From positions 1-59,930 of the forward strand of contig JASGMM010000003.1 of the NCBI GenBank assembly GCA_030156435.1: 59,930 nt of DNA, read 5' to 3'. The position numbers and the translations under genes were made by a program. Below, piece after piece: positions 8,582 through 16,530 of the stretch (positions are counted from its first letter, which is position 1; every line of letters starts with the position of its first letter). This DNA comes from Clostridiales bacterium (lineage in GTDB: Bacteria; Bacillota; Clostridia; Mahellales; Mahellaceae). The notes below the pieces were generated by a model. That model did no database searches, was not told the DNA's origin, and was given only the letters and a program-made list of their open reading frames with translations.

Positions 8582-9220
8582 ATGGACATAAAAGAAGCTG
8601 TTAAACAACGCTATGCTGATGAGGCATGTTGCGACGACAATCTAAGCTGCGGCGGTCAAAATGTATACCTGGTCGACTTAAAGGCTGGGCAATGGCTGCT
8701 CGATATAGGCTGTGGCCGTGGCAGCGATGTGCTTAAAGCGGCTGCTCTGGTCGGTGAACAGGGCAAGGCCGTAGGGGTGGATCTCTCGCCGGATATGATA
8801 AAAGCGGCTGCCACAGCAGCGGAGCAACAAGGCGTGAGTAACGTTGAGTTTTATCAAGGCGATGTGGAAGCGTTGCCTTTGCCGGATAGCGTTTTCGATG
8901 CGGTTATAAGCGATTGTGCTATAAATCATGCACTGGATAAAAAGCGCGCTTATGCGGAAATATTTCGCGTATTAAAGCCGCAGGGCGTTATGGTAGTATC
9001 GGATGTGGTGGCGTTGGAGACGCTGCCTCAAGAGATAAAGGATGATCCGGCGGCATGGGCGGACTGTTTCGGTGGGGCCATAAGCGAAGAGGACTATATA
9101 GATGCTGTAAAAGCAGCAGGTTTTGCTGAAATAGATATGCTCAAACGTCGGGAGTACATCAAAAATGGATACAAGATGGCAAGTATTACCTTGAAAGCTG
9201 TAAAGGAGGTGATATCATGA
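8582..9220 (+). CDS. ArsM-like SAM-dependent methyltransferase
   Basis: 212 residues, class I methyltransferase. SAM loop: LLDIGCGRGSDV (residues 39-50); acidic residue after strand 2: VGVDLSPDM. Two cysteines sit where arsenite methyltransferases bind As(III): SDCAIN (Cys112) and WADCFGGA (Cys162). The N-terminus carries a further cluster, EACCDDNLSC (Cys16, 17, 23). This pattern is the arsenite methyltransferase (ArsM) one rather than that of a generic methyltransferase, but a different thiophilic or peptide substrate is possible. Its stop overlaps the start of the 34-residue peptide gene (ATGA), so the two are translationally coupled. No arsR, arsB or arsC gene is present in the window. 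Confidence 0.85.
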   Translation: MDIKEAVKQRYADEACCDDNLSCGGQNVYLVDLKAGQWLLDIGCGRGSDVLKAAALVGEQGKAVGVDLSPDMIKAAATAAEQQGVSNVEFYQGDVEALPLPDSVFDAVISDCAINHALDKKRAYAEIFRVLKPQGVMVVSDVVALETLPQEIKDDPAAWADCFGGAISEEDYIDAVKAAGFAEIDMLKRREYIKNGYKMASITLKAVKEVIS

Positions 9221-9321
9221 AGGCCATAACAAAGCAATCGAACGCTTGCTGCACACAGACCAAGGCAGTAGCTCAGTGCTGCTCCAAGTCTTCCAAGCTT
9301 ATGGCAGGTTGCCACGACTAA
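9217..9321 (+). CDS. 34-residue Cys-rich peptide, putative substrate of the adjacent radical SAM protein
   Basis: A short gene with a very strong ribosome-binding site (AAAGGAGGTGAT, about 9202-9213) whose ATG overlaps the methyltransferase stop. It encodes 34 residues with five Cys: Cys11-Cys12, Cys21-Cys22 and Cys32. The two pairs lie in a weak 10-residue repeat (NACCTQTKAV then AQCCSKSSKL). There is no signal peptide or membrane segment, and Lys residues are plentiful. The SNACCT segment looks like the Cys-pair segment near the N-terminus of bacterial ArsM proteins as I remember them. Position before a radical SAM/SPASM gene, with an attenuator between, suggests a ribosomally made precursor peptide. 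A metallothionein-like chelator is the main alternative. Confidence 0.75.
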   Translation: MKAITKQSNACCTQTKAVAQCCSKSSKLMAGCHD

Positions 9322-9332
9322 TTTACGTTATT

Positions 9333-9387
9333 GCGGCCGGAGCGGCTTCAAAATCATCGCTGCGGCCGCCACCTTTTTAAGTTTTTT
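9333..9387 (+). terminator. Hairpin plus T-run between the peptide gene and the radical SAM gene (probable attenuator)
   Basis: GCGGCCGGAGC (9333-9343) pairs with GCTGCGGCCGC (9359-9369), 10 of 11 positions matching, around a 15-nt loop. T-tracts follow at 9374-9378 and 9382-9387. It lies inside an otherwise continuous operon. The next ribosome-binding site AGGAGG (9388-9393) begins directly after the T-run. A partial terminator here would yield much more peptide mRNA than maturase mRNA, as is common in peptide natural-product operons. Confidence 0.75.
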
Positions 9388-9398
9388 AGGAGGATGAT

Positions 9399-10715
9399 AT
9401 GTACTGGAGCAAATACAATGTTGTGATACCGCATGGAGATAAATATGCTTTAATAAATCCATTGGCAGGCAGCTTTGATATCGCTGATAAAGATGAGATA
9501 CAAGCGCTCAGGGATGGCATAGCCGATATGGATCTTATGGATTATGCTGTATCGCGCGGTTATATATATGATGACGAGCAACAAGAGAAGGCGGCCTTGG
9601 ATGCGGCATACAGCGAATTTCAGGATATAATGGCGACTTCTCAAACCCAGGTATTATTGATACCGACCTATGACTGTAACTTCTCGTGTATATATTGTTA
9701 TGAAAGCGGCGTGGCTGGCAGGAGCGGTATCATAAGCCGCGAGGCTGTAGACGCCTTCTTTGATGATATGGAGTATAGGCTGGGCGATGAAGCGGTTAGA
9801 CCGTATATAACCCTGTTTGGCGGTGAGCCGTTACTCAACCGTCCGGGGCAGAAGGATATTATTGCTTATACAATAGACAAGGCAGCCGATAATGCTTATG
9901 AGATAGCCGTAGTGACAAATGGTTATTATCTGGCGGATTATTTGGATATATTATCTCGAGCACATATAAGGGAAATCCAAGTAACCTTGGACGGGCCGCC
10001 TGAAGTCCACAACCGCCGAAGGCGTCTTAAGGGCGGGCAGGACAGCTTCGATACCATTATGGAAGGCATAGCGGCGGCTATAGATAAAGGCATGCCCATA
10101 AACCTGCGCGTGGTTACTGATAAAGATAATATAAACGATTTGCCTCGTTTAGCGGATATATTGGAGCATAGGGGCTGGTTGGATTTGCCGCCGGAGCGTT
10201 TTAAGGTGCAAATCGGACGCAACTACGATCCGTTTAATTGTTTCGGAAATAACGACAGCCTTATGGACAGGGCGCAGTTATGGGCGGATTACACCGAGCT
10301 ATCCCATCAATATCCTATATTGAAGAAGTTTCATCAACCCGAATTCAAGGGCTTGAAGCAAGCTATCGAAACCGGCAGCATGTACGCGCCTACATTTGAT
10401 ACGTGCCCTGCCGGCAAGAAAGAATGGGTATACGATTTATATGGAGATATATATGGCTGTACCGCAGCTAGCGGTAGAGAGGAATATAAATTGGGAACAT
10501 ACTTCCCTGAGTCGAAGATATTTGAAGATAGATTGGAACCATGGCGCCGTCGTGATATCCTTCACATAGAACAATGTGCATCCTGTCCTGTAGGTATGGT
10601 ATGCGGAGGGGGATGCGGTGTCATGGCTCACCAGAGGTCTGGGGAGGTACTGGCGCCCGATTGTGAACCCATAGCCGATATATGGGAATCGGCATTAAAA
10701 TATTACGATATATGA
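9399..10715 (+). CDS. Radical SAM/SPASM domain protein, putative peptide maturase
   Basis: 438 residues. Residues 1-80 form an N-terminal region of the sort seen in peptide-modifying radical SAM enzymes (YNVVIPHGDKYALINPLAG). The radical SAM cluster motif is CNFSCIYC (Cys93, 97, 100), followed by LFGGEPLL and TLDGPPEVHNRRR. A C-terminal SPASM region (about residues 340-415) supplies Cys ligands for auxiliary iron-sulfur clusters: YGCTAASG, CASCPVGMVCGGGCG and a last Cys in PDCEPI. SPASM enzymes typically modify peptides, for example by thioether formation. The preceding 34-residue Cys-rich product is the obvious candidate substrate. I cannot place the protein in a named maturase subfamily. 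Confidence 0.9.
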   Translation: MYWSKYNVVIPHGDKYALINPLAGSFDIADKDEIQALRDGIADMDLMDYAVSRGYIYDDEQQEKAALDAAYSEFQDIMATSQTQVLLIPTYDCNFSCIYCYESGVAGRSGIISREAVDAFFDDMEYRLGDEAVRPYITLFGGEPLLNRPGQKDIIAYTIDKAADNAYEIAVVTNGYYLADYLDILSRAHIREIQVTLDGPPEVHNRRRRLKGGQDSFDTIMEGIAAAIDKGMPINLRVVTDKDNINDLPRLADILEHRGWLDLPPERFKVQIGRNYDPFNCFGNNDSLMDRAQLWADYTELSHQYPILKKFHQPEFKGLKQAIETGSMYAPTFDTCPAGKKEWVYDLYGDIYGCTAASGREEYKLGTYFPESKIFEDRLEPWRRRDILHIEQCASCPVGMVCGGGCGVMAHQRSGEVLAPDCEPIADIWESALKYYDI

Positions 10716-10728
10716 CAGGAGGCTTAAT

Positions 10729-11997
10729 ATGGTTAGAGAAATAAACGCGGATCAATTTGATGACGTGGTTTTAAAGGCCCAAAAACCGGTTTTAGTGGAT
10801 TTCTACTCGAATGATTGCCCGCCTTGTGCGGCATTAAAACCCATATTCCACCGTTTGGCCGAAGTTTACGGCGAGTATATGGATTTTGTGGAGATACACA
10901 GACAGGACAATAAACAACTTGCACTGAGCTTAAATGTTAAAAGCAGCCCCACGCTATTATTTTACAAAAATGGTCAAGAAGTTAATGACAGGTTGAATGG
11001 CTATATAAGTAAACCGATGTTGCGCAAGGCCATAGAAAATGTGACCGGCGTATCGTTGCTGGATAAACCGCCTAAAGAAATCGACTGCGATGTGCTTATA
11101 CTTGGAGGCGGCCCTGCCGGGTTATCGGCCGCTTTATATGCAGCCCGATCAGGCTTGGATACCGTATTGGTGGAGCAGGACCTTATAGGCGGCCAGGCGG
11201 CCAAAACCTTCATTATAGAGAATTACCCGGGTACCGACGGCCCTATAGAAGGCAAAACTCTCACAGGCCATATGGCTGATCAGGCGCGCAGTTTCGGAGC
11301 GAGATTGGAGGACCTTAAGGAGGTGCTGGATGTAAATCTGGATCCATCGCGCCGTTATGTTCGCACAGAGGATACGCTTTATCGTCCTAAGGCCGTTGTA
11401 ATAGCCACGGGCGCTGAGCCGCGCAAGTTGCCGGCGACAGGTGAGGATGTATTCCGCGGAAAGGGTATACACTATTGTGCCATATGTGACGGGGCTATGT
11501 ACGAAGGCCGGCATGTGGCGGTGATAGGAGGAGGTAATTCGGCGCTGCAGGAGGCTCTATACCTGTCCCGTATAGCCGAGCGCGTGACTATAATACATGA
11601 ATTCGATGATTTTCAGGGTACAAAGATAGCGCAAGAAAAGGTCTTTAGCACGCCCAATATAGATGTCATATGGCATTCACATGCTATAGAAGTACTGGGC
11701 GATGGCATGGTAAACGGCCTTAAGTTGAAAAACCTCAGCAACGGCGAAATAACTTCAATACCGATAGACGGCGTTTTTGTGTACATCGGTACCGCGCCTC
11801 ACACCGATATGTTCAAAGGACAGATCGCCATGGATAAGTACGGTTATATGCTAGCCGGCGAGGATATGAAAACGGATGTAAGCGGTGTATTTGCGGCCGG
11901 AGATGTGAGGCAAAAAGCCGTACGGCAGGTGGCTACTGCTGTGGGCGATGGCGCTATAGCAGCCATAAACGCCGAGAGATATTTAAACGAGGTATGA
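10729..11997 (+). CDS. Thioredoxin-thioredoxin reductase fusion
   Basis: 422 residues with two domains. Residues 1-105 are a thioredoxin fold with active site NDCPPC (Cys30, Cys33), where the usual WCGPC has lost its Trp and Gly. Residues about 118-420 are a thioredoxin-reductase-like flavoprotein: FAD loop LGGGPAGLSA (126-131), redox pair CAICD (Cys250, Cys253), second loop IGGGNSAL (267-272) and C-terminal FAAGDVR. The basic NADPH-binding stretch expected after the second loop (HRRxxFR) is replaced by HEFDDFQGT, so the electron donor may not be NADPH. AGGAGG precedes the start. In the operon it probably supplies or removes electrons at thiols of the peptide or its maturase. Confidence 0.92.
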   Translation: MVREINADQFDDVVLKAQKPVLVDFYSNDCPPCAALKPIFHRLAEVYGEYMDFVEIHRQDNKQLALSLNVKSSPTLLFYKNGQEVNDRLNGYISKPMLRKAIENVTGVSLLDKPPKEIDCDVLILGGGPAGLSAALYAARSGLDTVLVEQDLIGGQAAKTFIIENYPGTDGPIEGKTLTGHMADQARSFGARLEDLKEVLDVNLDPSRRYVRTEDTLYRPKAVVIATGAEPRKLPATGEDVFRGKGIHYCAICDGAMYEGRHVAVIGGGNSALQEALYLSRIAERVTIIHEFDDFQGTKIAQEKVFSTPNIDVIWHSHAIEVLGDGMVNGLKLKNLSNGEITSIPIDGVFVYIGTAPHTDMFKGQIAMDKYGYMLAGEDMKTDVSGVFAAGDVRQKAVRQVATAVGDGAIAAINAERYLNEV

Positions 11998-12001
11998 TGA
12001 G

Positions 12002-12754
12002 ATGGCTATGGATATACAAAACGATGCCTGCGGCAGTGCGAGCTGTTGCTGCCAGGATGAGCAGATAAAGACCACCGATTGCATGGTATGCGGGCATCCA
12101 TTGATCTATTCATCGCAGCCTATCGTTATGGCGTGCAGCTATTGCGGCAAAGAGCAGCAAGCGTATATTTTCTGCCCGGATGGGCATTACGTATGCGATG
12201 AGTGCCATGCCAAGGACAGCCTGACCATTATAAAAGAATATTGCATTTCCAGCACTACTGCAAATCCGATGGAATTAGCTGAAACCATCATGGCCGATAT
12301 TCGCATACCGATGCATGGTCCGGAACATCACGCTCTGGTACCTGCTGTACTGGTGGCAGCTTACAGGAATTTGACCGGTAAGGTAAGCGATAACGATATA
12401 GAGCAGGCGTTGGAGCGAGGCAGCGGCGTGCCGGGCGGAGCTTGCGGTTACTATGGCGCTTGCGGAGCCGCTGTCGGTTTGGGCGTGGCTGTCAGCGTTA
12501 TATTCAAAGCCACGCCGCTTACGCCGCTGAAGCGGTCTCATGCTAACAGGATTACCGCTCGTGCGTTGGATGCCATAGCCGACGACGGGGGTGCTCGCTG
12601 CTGCAAACGCGCGGTAAGGCGGGCGATAGAACAGGCTGTGATCTATTTCAAGGATGAATTGAAAATAGAGTTCCCGCTTTTTGACAGCCCGCATAACTGC
12701 ATTCACAGCGTGCGTAACAGAGAATGCCTGGCAAGATGCGTTTATAAGAATTGA
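12002..12754 (+). CDS. DUF5714 domain protein with Cys-rich N-terminal zinc-knuckle region
   Basis: 250 residues. The first 70 hold 13 Cys: a cluster ACGSASCCCQDE (Cys10, 15-17), then CMVC (27/30), CSYC (45/48), a CPDGH pair and CDEC (65/68), which could form zinc sites. The rest matches my recollection of DUF5714: MHGPEHHALVPAVLVAAYRN, then PGGACGYYGACGAAVGLGVA and a C-terminal part with RCCKR and a Cys-containing tail. Function is unknown. It begins 4 nt after the reductase fusion and ends the operon. The Cys-run near its N-terminus echoes those of the methyltransferase and the peptide, suggesting a shared metal or thiol chemistry. Confidence 0.82.
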   Translation: MAMDIQNDACGSASCCCQDEQIKTTDCMVCGHPLIYSSQPIVMACSYCGKEQQAYIFCPDGHYVCDECHAKDSLTIIKEYCISSTTANPMELAETIMADIRIPMHGPEHHALVPAVLVAAYRNLTGKVSDNDIEQALERGSGVPGGACGYYGACGAAVGLGVAVSVIFKATPLTPLKRSHANRITARALDAIADDGGARCCKRAVRRAIEQAVIYFKDELKIEFPLFDSPHNCIHSVRNRECLARCVYKN

Positions 12755-12808
12755 GTTGCTATCTGCAACGCAAAATCGTAAAAATGGAAATAAAATACCT
12801 CTGGAAAA

Positions 12809-12858
12809 AATACCGAATATGAATTAAAATATAAAATATATAGATAATGTTCGGAAAA
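12809..12858 (+). promoter_or_regulatory. Pair of PurBox-like sites upstream of purR
   Basis: AATACCGAATATG (12809-12821) matches the Firmicute PurBox AWWWCCGAACWWT at 11 of 13 positions. AATGTTCGGAAAA (12846-12858) matches its reverse complement at 12 of 13. The two face each other, as PurBoxes do, but with 32 nt between the CGAA cores instead of the usual 16-17. The second box ends just before the purR ribosome-binding site, so autoregulation by PurR is likely. Confidence 0.6.
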
Positions 12859-12879
12859 TGATTCTGGAGGTATTTTATT

Positions 12880-13689
12880 TTGCAAGAATTTAAAAGGAAC
12901 GAGCGCATCAGTATTATAACAAAGATATTGATAGAGCATCCCAATCGCGTATACGGTTTGGATTTTTTCGTAGATATGTTTAAAACCGCTAAATCCACTA
13001 TAAGCGAGGATATAGCCATTATAAAAGATGCTATGGCAAAGTCGGGTATGGGTGATATATATGCGGTATTGGGAGCGGGCGGCGGCATTCGATACGCTCC
13101 CGATATGCCGCATGAGAATAAACTCGTTTTTGCAAATGGGTTAGCCGAAATGATGTCTCAACCTGACCGCATAATACCCGGCGGATACATTTATATGAAC
13201 GATATCATATACAGGCCGGATTTAGCCGATACTATAGGGCTTATATTGGCGAGCTATTTTGTGAAAGAGGATTTAGATTATGTAGTGACGGTGGAGACCA
13301 AGGGTATACCTCTCGCTATGGCAGTCGCACGCCAATTGGCTAAGCCCTTGCTTATTGTAAGGAGAGAGAATCGCGTCACCGAAGGATCAGCTATAAGTAT
13401 AAATTATGTATCGGGATCTTCAAGGCGTATACAAACTATGTCACTTTCAAGGCGCTCCTTATCCTCGGGTTCCCGAGTGGTATTCATAGATGACTTTATG
13501 AAGGCTGGGGGCACTGCCAAGGGCATATTAGATTTGATGAAAGAATTTGGGGCTGAAGTGGTAAATAATGGAGTGTTGGTAGCTACATCTACACCTCTTG
13601 ATAAATTGGTAGATAAATATATAGCATTATTTACGTTATATGGCATTGATGAATTCACTGGCAAAATAGATATTCACTCAAATTTATGA
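12880..13689 (+). CDS. purR: Pur operon repressor
   Basis: 269 residues, the normal size of Firmicute PurR. An N-terminal winged-helix domain (residues 1-75, with KTAKSTISEDIAIIKDAM) is joined to a phosphoribosyltransferase-like domain whose PRPP loop is VVFIDDFMKAGGTAKGILDL. The protein represses purine genes and is released by PRPP. The start is TTG at 12880, with CTGGAGG at 12864-12870 and 9-nt spacing. PurBox-like sites lie just upstream. The order purR-spoVG-glmU-prs is as in Bacillus, except that yabJ is missing. Confidence 0.96.
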   Translation: MQEFKRNERISIITKILIEHPNRVYGLDFFVDMFKTAKSTISEDIAIIKDAMAKSGMGDIYAVLGAGGGIRYAPDMPHENKLVFANGLAEMMSQPDRIIPGGYIYMNDIIYRPDLADTIGLILASYFVKEDLDYVVTVETKGIPLAMAVARQLAKPLLIVRRENRVTEGSAISINYVSGSSRRIQTMSLSRRSLSSGSRVVFIDDFMKAGGTAKGILDLMKEFGAEVVNNGVLVATSTPLDKLVDKYIALFTLYGIDEFTGKIDIHSNL

Positions 13690-13775
13690 AAATTTTAAAA
13701 TCATGCAGGAAAATATAAAGATATGGCGAATATTATAAAAAGAAGTATAAGCATCATGTAGAGGAGTGAATTGAT

Positions 13776-14036
13776 GTGAAGATAACAGATATACGTCTGC
13801 GGAAGATCGATAGCGATAGCAAGATGAAGGCTGTGGCGTCGGTAACCTTTGACGATGAATTCGTAGTCCACGATATAAAGGTCATCGAGGGGCAGAATGG
13901 TCTATTTATCGCTATGCCGAGCCGTAAGCTATCGGACGGGGAATTCAGGGATATCGCTCATCCAATAAACTCACAGGCGCGCGAAGTCATTCAAGCGGCT
14001 ATAATAGAGAAATATAAGCAGGCTATGGAGGCATAA
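13776..14036 (+). CDS. spoVG: Septation/sporulation regulator SpoVG
   Basis: 86 residues beginning [20 protein letters not shown], with the family text [20 protein letters not shown] and [11 protein letters not shown]. SpoVG is a small nucleic-acid-binding regulator affecting sporulation, septation and virulence-type genes. The start is GTG 13776, with GAGGAG at 13761-13766. A terminator follows directly, separating it from glmU. Confidence 0.97.
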   Translation: MKITDIRLRKIDSDSKMKAVASVTFDDEFVVHDIKVIEGQNGLFIAMPSRKLSDGEFRDIAHPINSQAREVIQAAIIEKYKQAMEA

Positions 14037-14051
14037 AGGTTCTGAACTATT

Positions 14052-14081
14052 AGAGGGTCTATAATAGTAGGCTCTCTTTTT
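14052..14081 (+). terminator. Rho-independent terminator after spoVG
   Basis: AGAGGGTC (14052-14059) pairs with GGCTCTCT (14070-14077), including two G-U pairs, with a 10-nt loop and a T-run to 14081. Confidence 0.75.
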
Positions 14082-14109
14082 ATGTGAATTGCTTGAATTC
14101 TCTGTAAAC

Positions 14110-14138
14110 TTGCTCCTAAGTCGTATTAAATGTATAAT
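14110..14138 (+). promoter_or_regulatory. Sigma-A promoter of glmU-prs
   Basis: TTGCTC (14110-14115) and TATAAT (14133-14138) with a 17-nt spacer, 38 nt before the glmU start. Confidence 0.75.
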
Positions 14139-14176
14139 AATAAAGGTTTTTTAATAATCGAAAGGAGCGATTAGAT

Positions 14177-15562
14177 TTGGATGACTGCATGGCACTGATA
14201 TTGGCGGCAGGCCAGGGCGTGAGGATGCGTTCTGCCATACCTAAGGTACTTCATTCTTTATGCGGTAAACCTATTATAAGCTATATTGTTTCAGCGGTAA
14301 AAGATGCTGGCGTAGAAAAATGCGTTGTTGTAACCGGTCCGGGCGGCGAAAGCATAAAAGATGTCTTGGGGGACGGTTTGGACTATGTATATCAAGCCGA
14401 GCGGTTAGGAACCGGACACGCCGTTATGATGGCACGGCATTATCTAAATGGCGACCGCAAATACGCTTTGGTATTGCCGGGCGATGTGCCTTTGATAAAA
14501 AACAGCACATTGAGATGCTTGTACGATACAGCACGAGAAGGCGGATATGCGGCCGTGGTACTGACGGCAGTAATGGATGATCCGAAGGGTTACGGCCGGA
14601 TAATACGAGATAGTCAAGGCAATGTGGCTGCTATAGTGGAGGATAAGGATGCTGACGAATCTCAAAAAGCCATAAAAGAGATAAATTCCGCCATATATTG
14701 TTTTGATGCCGATGTCTTAAATGGCGCATTGGATATGATAGATAATAACAATGCTCAACATGAATATTACCTTACCGATGTTTTAGCGGCGATGGCTAAA
14801 CAGGGTTTAAAGGTTGGTGCCGTAACAGTAGAGCAGCCTGAAGAAGTTATAGGTATTAACGATAGGGTACAGTTAGCACGGGTTGAAAGGCTTTTGAGGA
14901 GTGAAATAGCCGTGCGTTGGATGACGGAGGGGGTAACCATAATAGATCCATCATCGGTATACATCGATACCGATGTCAGGATAGGGCAAGATACGATTAT
15001 TTATCCCGGCAATGTATTGGAACAGGGCACCATAATAGGACGGCAATGTATTTTATATCCTAATAGCCGCTTATCTAATGCCATAATAGGCGATAGAGTT
15101 ACCATTCAATCCTCTGTTATAATAGATAGCGAAGTAGGCGATGATACCACGGTAGGCCCGTTCGCATATTTGCGTCCGGGGACGCGCATAGGTAGGGGGA
15201 CGCGCATAGGTGATTTTGTGGAGATAAAAAATTCTACTATAGGCGATGGTACCAAAGTTCCGCATTTATGTTATGTCGGTGATGCGGATGTGGGTAAGAA
15301 AGTGAATTTTGGGTGCGGGTCTGTAGTGGTAAATTATGATGGTGTGCGCAAATACAGGACAATTGTAAAGGATAATGCATTCATAGGCTGTAACGCTAAT
15401 CTGGTATCCCCTGTGGAGGTGGAAGAAAATGCATATATAGCGGCAGGATCCACTATCACCGATAAAGTACCGGCCGGAGCATTGGCTATAGCACGGGCAA
15501 GACAAGTGGTTAAAGAAGGTTGGGTGGCAAAAAAATTTAAGAAGGGAACGGAAGAAGAATGA
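14177..15562 (+). CDS. glmU: Bifunctional UDP-N-acetylglucosamine pyrophosphorylase / glucosamine-1-phosphate N-acetyltransferase
   Basis: 461 residues, typical. The uridylyltransferase domain starts with [20 protein letters not shown] and contains TGHAVMMA. The C-terminal left-handed beta-helix acetyltransferase domain (from about residue 250) has repeats such as [19 protein letters not shown] and the active-site stretch [20 protein letters not shown]. It makes UDP-GlcNAc for peptidoglycan. The start is TTG 14177 behind AAAGGAG with 9-nt spacing. It overlaps prs by 4 nt. Confidence 0.98.
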   Translation: MDDCMALILAAGQGVRMRSAIPKVLHSLCGKPIISYIVSAVKDAGVEKCVVVTGPGGESIKDVLGDGLDYVYQAERLGTGHAVMMARHYLNGDRKYALVLPGDVPLIKNSTLRCLYDTAREGGYAAVVLTAVMDDPKGYGRIIRDSQGNVAAIVEDKDADESQKAIKEINSAIYCFDADVLNGALDMIDNNNAQHEYYLTDVLAAMAKQGLKVGAVTVEQPEEVIGINDRVQLARVERLLRSEIAVRWMTEGVTIIDPSSVYIDTDVRIGQDTIIYPGNVLEQGTIIGRQCILYPNSRLSNAIIGDRVTIQSSVIIDSEVGDDTTVGPFAYLRPGTRIGRGTRIGDFVEIKNSTIGDGTKVPHLCYVGDADVGKKVNFGCGSVVVNYDGVRKYRTIVKDNAFIGCNANLVSPVEVEENAYIAAGSTITDKVPAGALAIARARQVVKEGWVAKKFKKGTEEE

Positions 15563-16512
15563 TGTCCAGATCGACAAATATTAAGATTTTCACAGGCAAT
15601 GCCAATCCTGTATTGGCCAAAGAAATAGCGGATCATATAGGTGTGCCCATGGGCGATTGTCTGGTCACTACATTCAGCGATGGAGAGATATCGGTTAATT
15701 TTTTTGAAACGGTAAGAGGATTCGATGTATTTATAATTCAGCCCACATGCGCACCGGTAAATAACAATTTGATGGAGTTGCTCATAATGATCGATGCCTG
15801 CAAGAGGGCTTCGGCCGGTATGATAACCGCGGTAGTGCCGTATTATGGGTATGCCAGGCAGGATAGAAAGGCTAAGGCCAGGGATCCCATTACAGCCAAA
15901 CTTGTAGCTGATCTGTTGAGTAAAGCTGGGGCTGATCGTGTGCTGACAATGGACTTGCATGCGGCTCAGATACAAGGTTTCTTTGACATACCGGTGGATC
16001 ATCTGCTGGGCGTGCCTATTTTGGCTCAATATTTCTTGGAACGTGATTTTGTCGGAGATGATCTGGTGGTAGTGTCGCCCGATCTTGGCAGCGTGACGCG
16101 TGCCAGAGGGTTTGCGCATAAGCTGGATGCCCCTTTGGCTATCATAGATAAACGCCGGCCTAAGGCCAACGTGGCTGAAGTAATGAATATAATAGGCGAT
16201 GTCAAGGGCAAACGGACTATATTGATCGATGACCTCGTCGATACTGCCGGCACGCTGGTCGAAGGTGCGGCGGCTTTGATCAACAATGGTGCTAAGGAGG
16301 TTTATGCGTGCGCCACACATGGTGTGCTGTCAGGGCCTGCCATAGAGCGATTGCAGAATTCTGTCATAAAAGAGTTGGTTATCACCAATACTATTCCTTT
16401 GTTGCCCGAAAAGCAATTGGATAAGATAAAGGTTTTATCCGTGGCACCTTTGTTTTCCGAGGCGATAGAGCGTATATATGAGCATTTGCCGGTAAGCGTG
16501 CTGTTCGATTAA
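15559..16512 (+). CDS. prs: Ribose-phosphate pyrophosphokinase (PRPP synthetase)
   Basis: 317 residues. Typical motifs include [34 protein letters not shown], the catalytic flexible-loop region [20 protein letters not shown], and the PRPP-binding [18 protein letters not shown]. It makes PRPP for purine, pyrimidine, His and NAD synthesis. It overlaps glmU by 4 nt, and the PRPP sensor PurR is encoded nearby. Confidence 0.98.
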   Translation: MMSRSTNIKIFTGNANPVLAKEIADHIGVPMGDCLVTTFSDGEISVNFFETVRGFDVFIIQPTCAPVNNNLMELLIMIDACKRASAGMITAVVPYYGYARQDRKAKARDPITAKLVADLLSKAGADRVLTMDLHAAQIQGFFDIPVDHLLGVPILAQYFLERDFVGDDLVVVSPDLGSVTRARGFAHKLDAPLAIIDKRRPKANVAEVMNIIGDVKGKRTILIDDLVDTAGTLVEGAAALINNGAKEVYACATHGVLSGPAIERLQNSVIKELVITNTIPLLPEKQLDKIKVLSVAPLFSEAIERIYEHLPVSVLFD

Positions 16513-16530
16513 GGAGGTATAAACGCTATT

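Noticed and set aside
8582-9220. Calling the methyltransferase a confirmed arsenite methyltransferase with an ars operon
   Set aside because: The ArsM Cys pattern is present, but no arsR, arsB or arsC is nearby, and the operon context suggests another or additional substrate.
12755-12769. GTTGC-TATCT-GCAAC hairpin after the DUF5714 gene as operon terminator
   Set aside because: Only 5 bp and no T-tract, so it cannot be supported as a terminator.
12742-13113. Minus-strand open frames across the purR leader
   Set aside because: AT-rich shadow of the purR start and its PurBox region; no start site and no family resemblance.
15334-16320. 328-codon open frame on the minus strand opposite glmU and prs
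   Set aside because: Antisense shadow of two certain genes; composition is rich in His, Tyr and Arg as expected from reversed codon bias.
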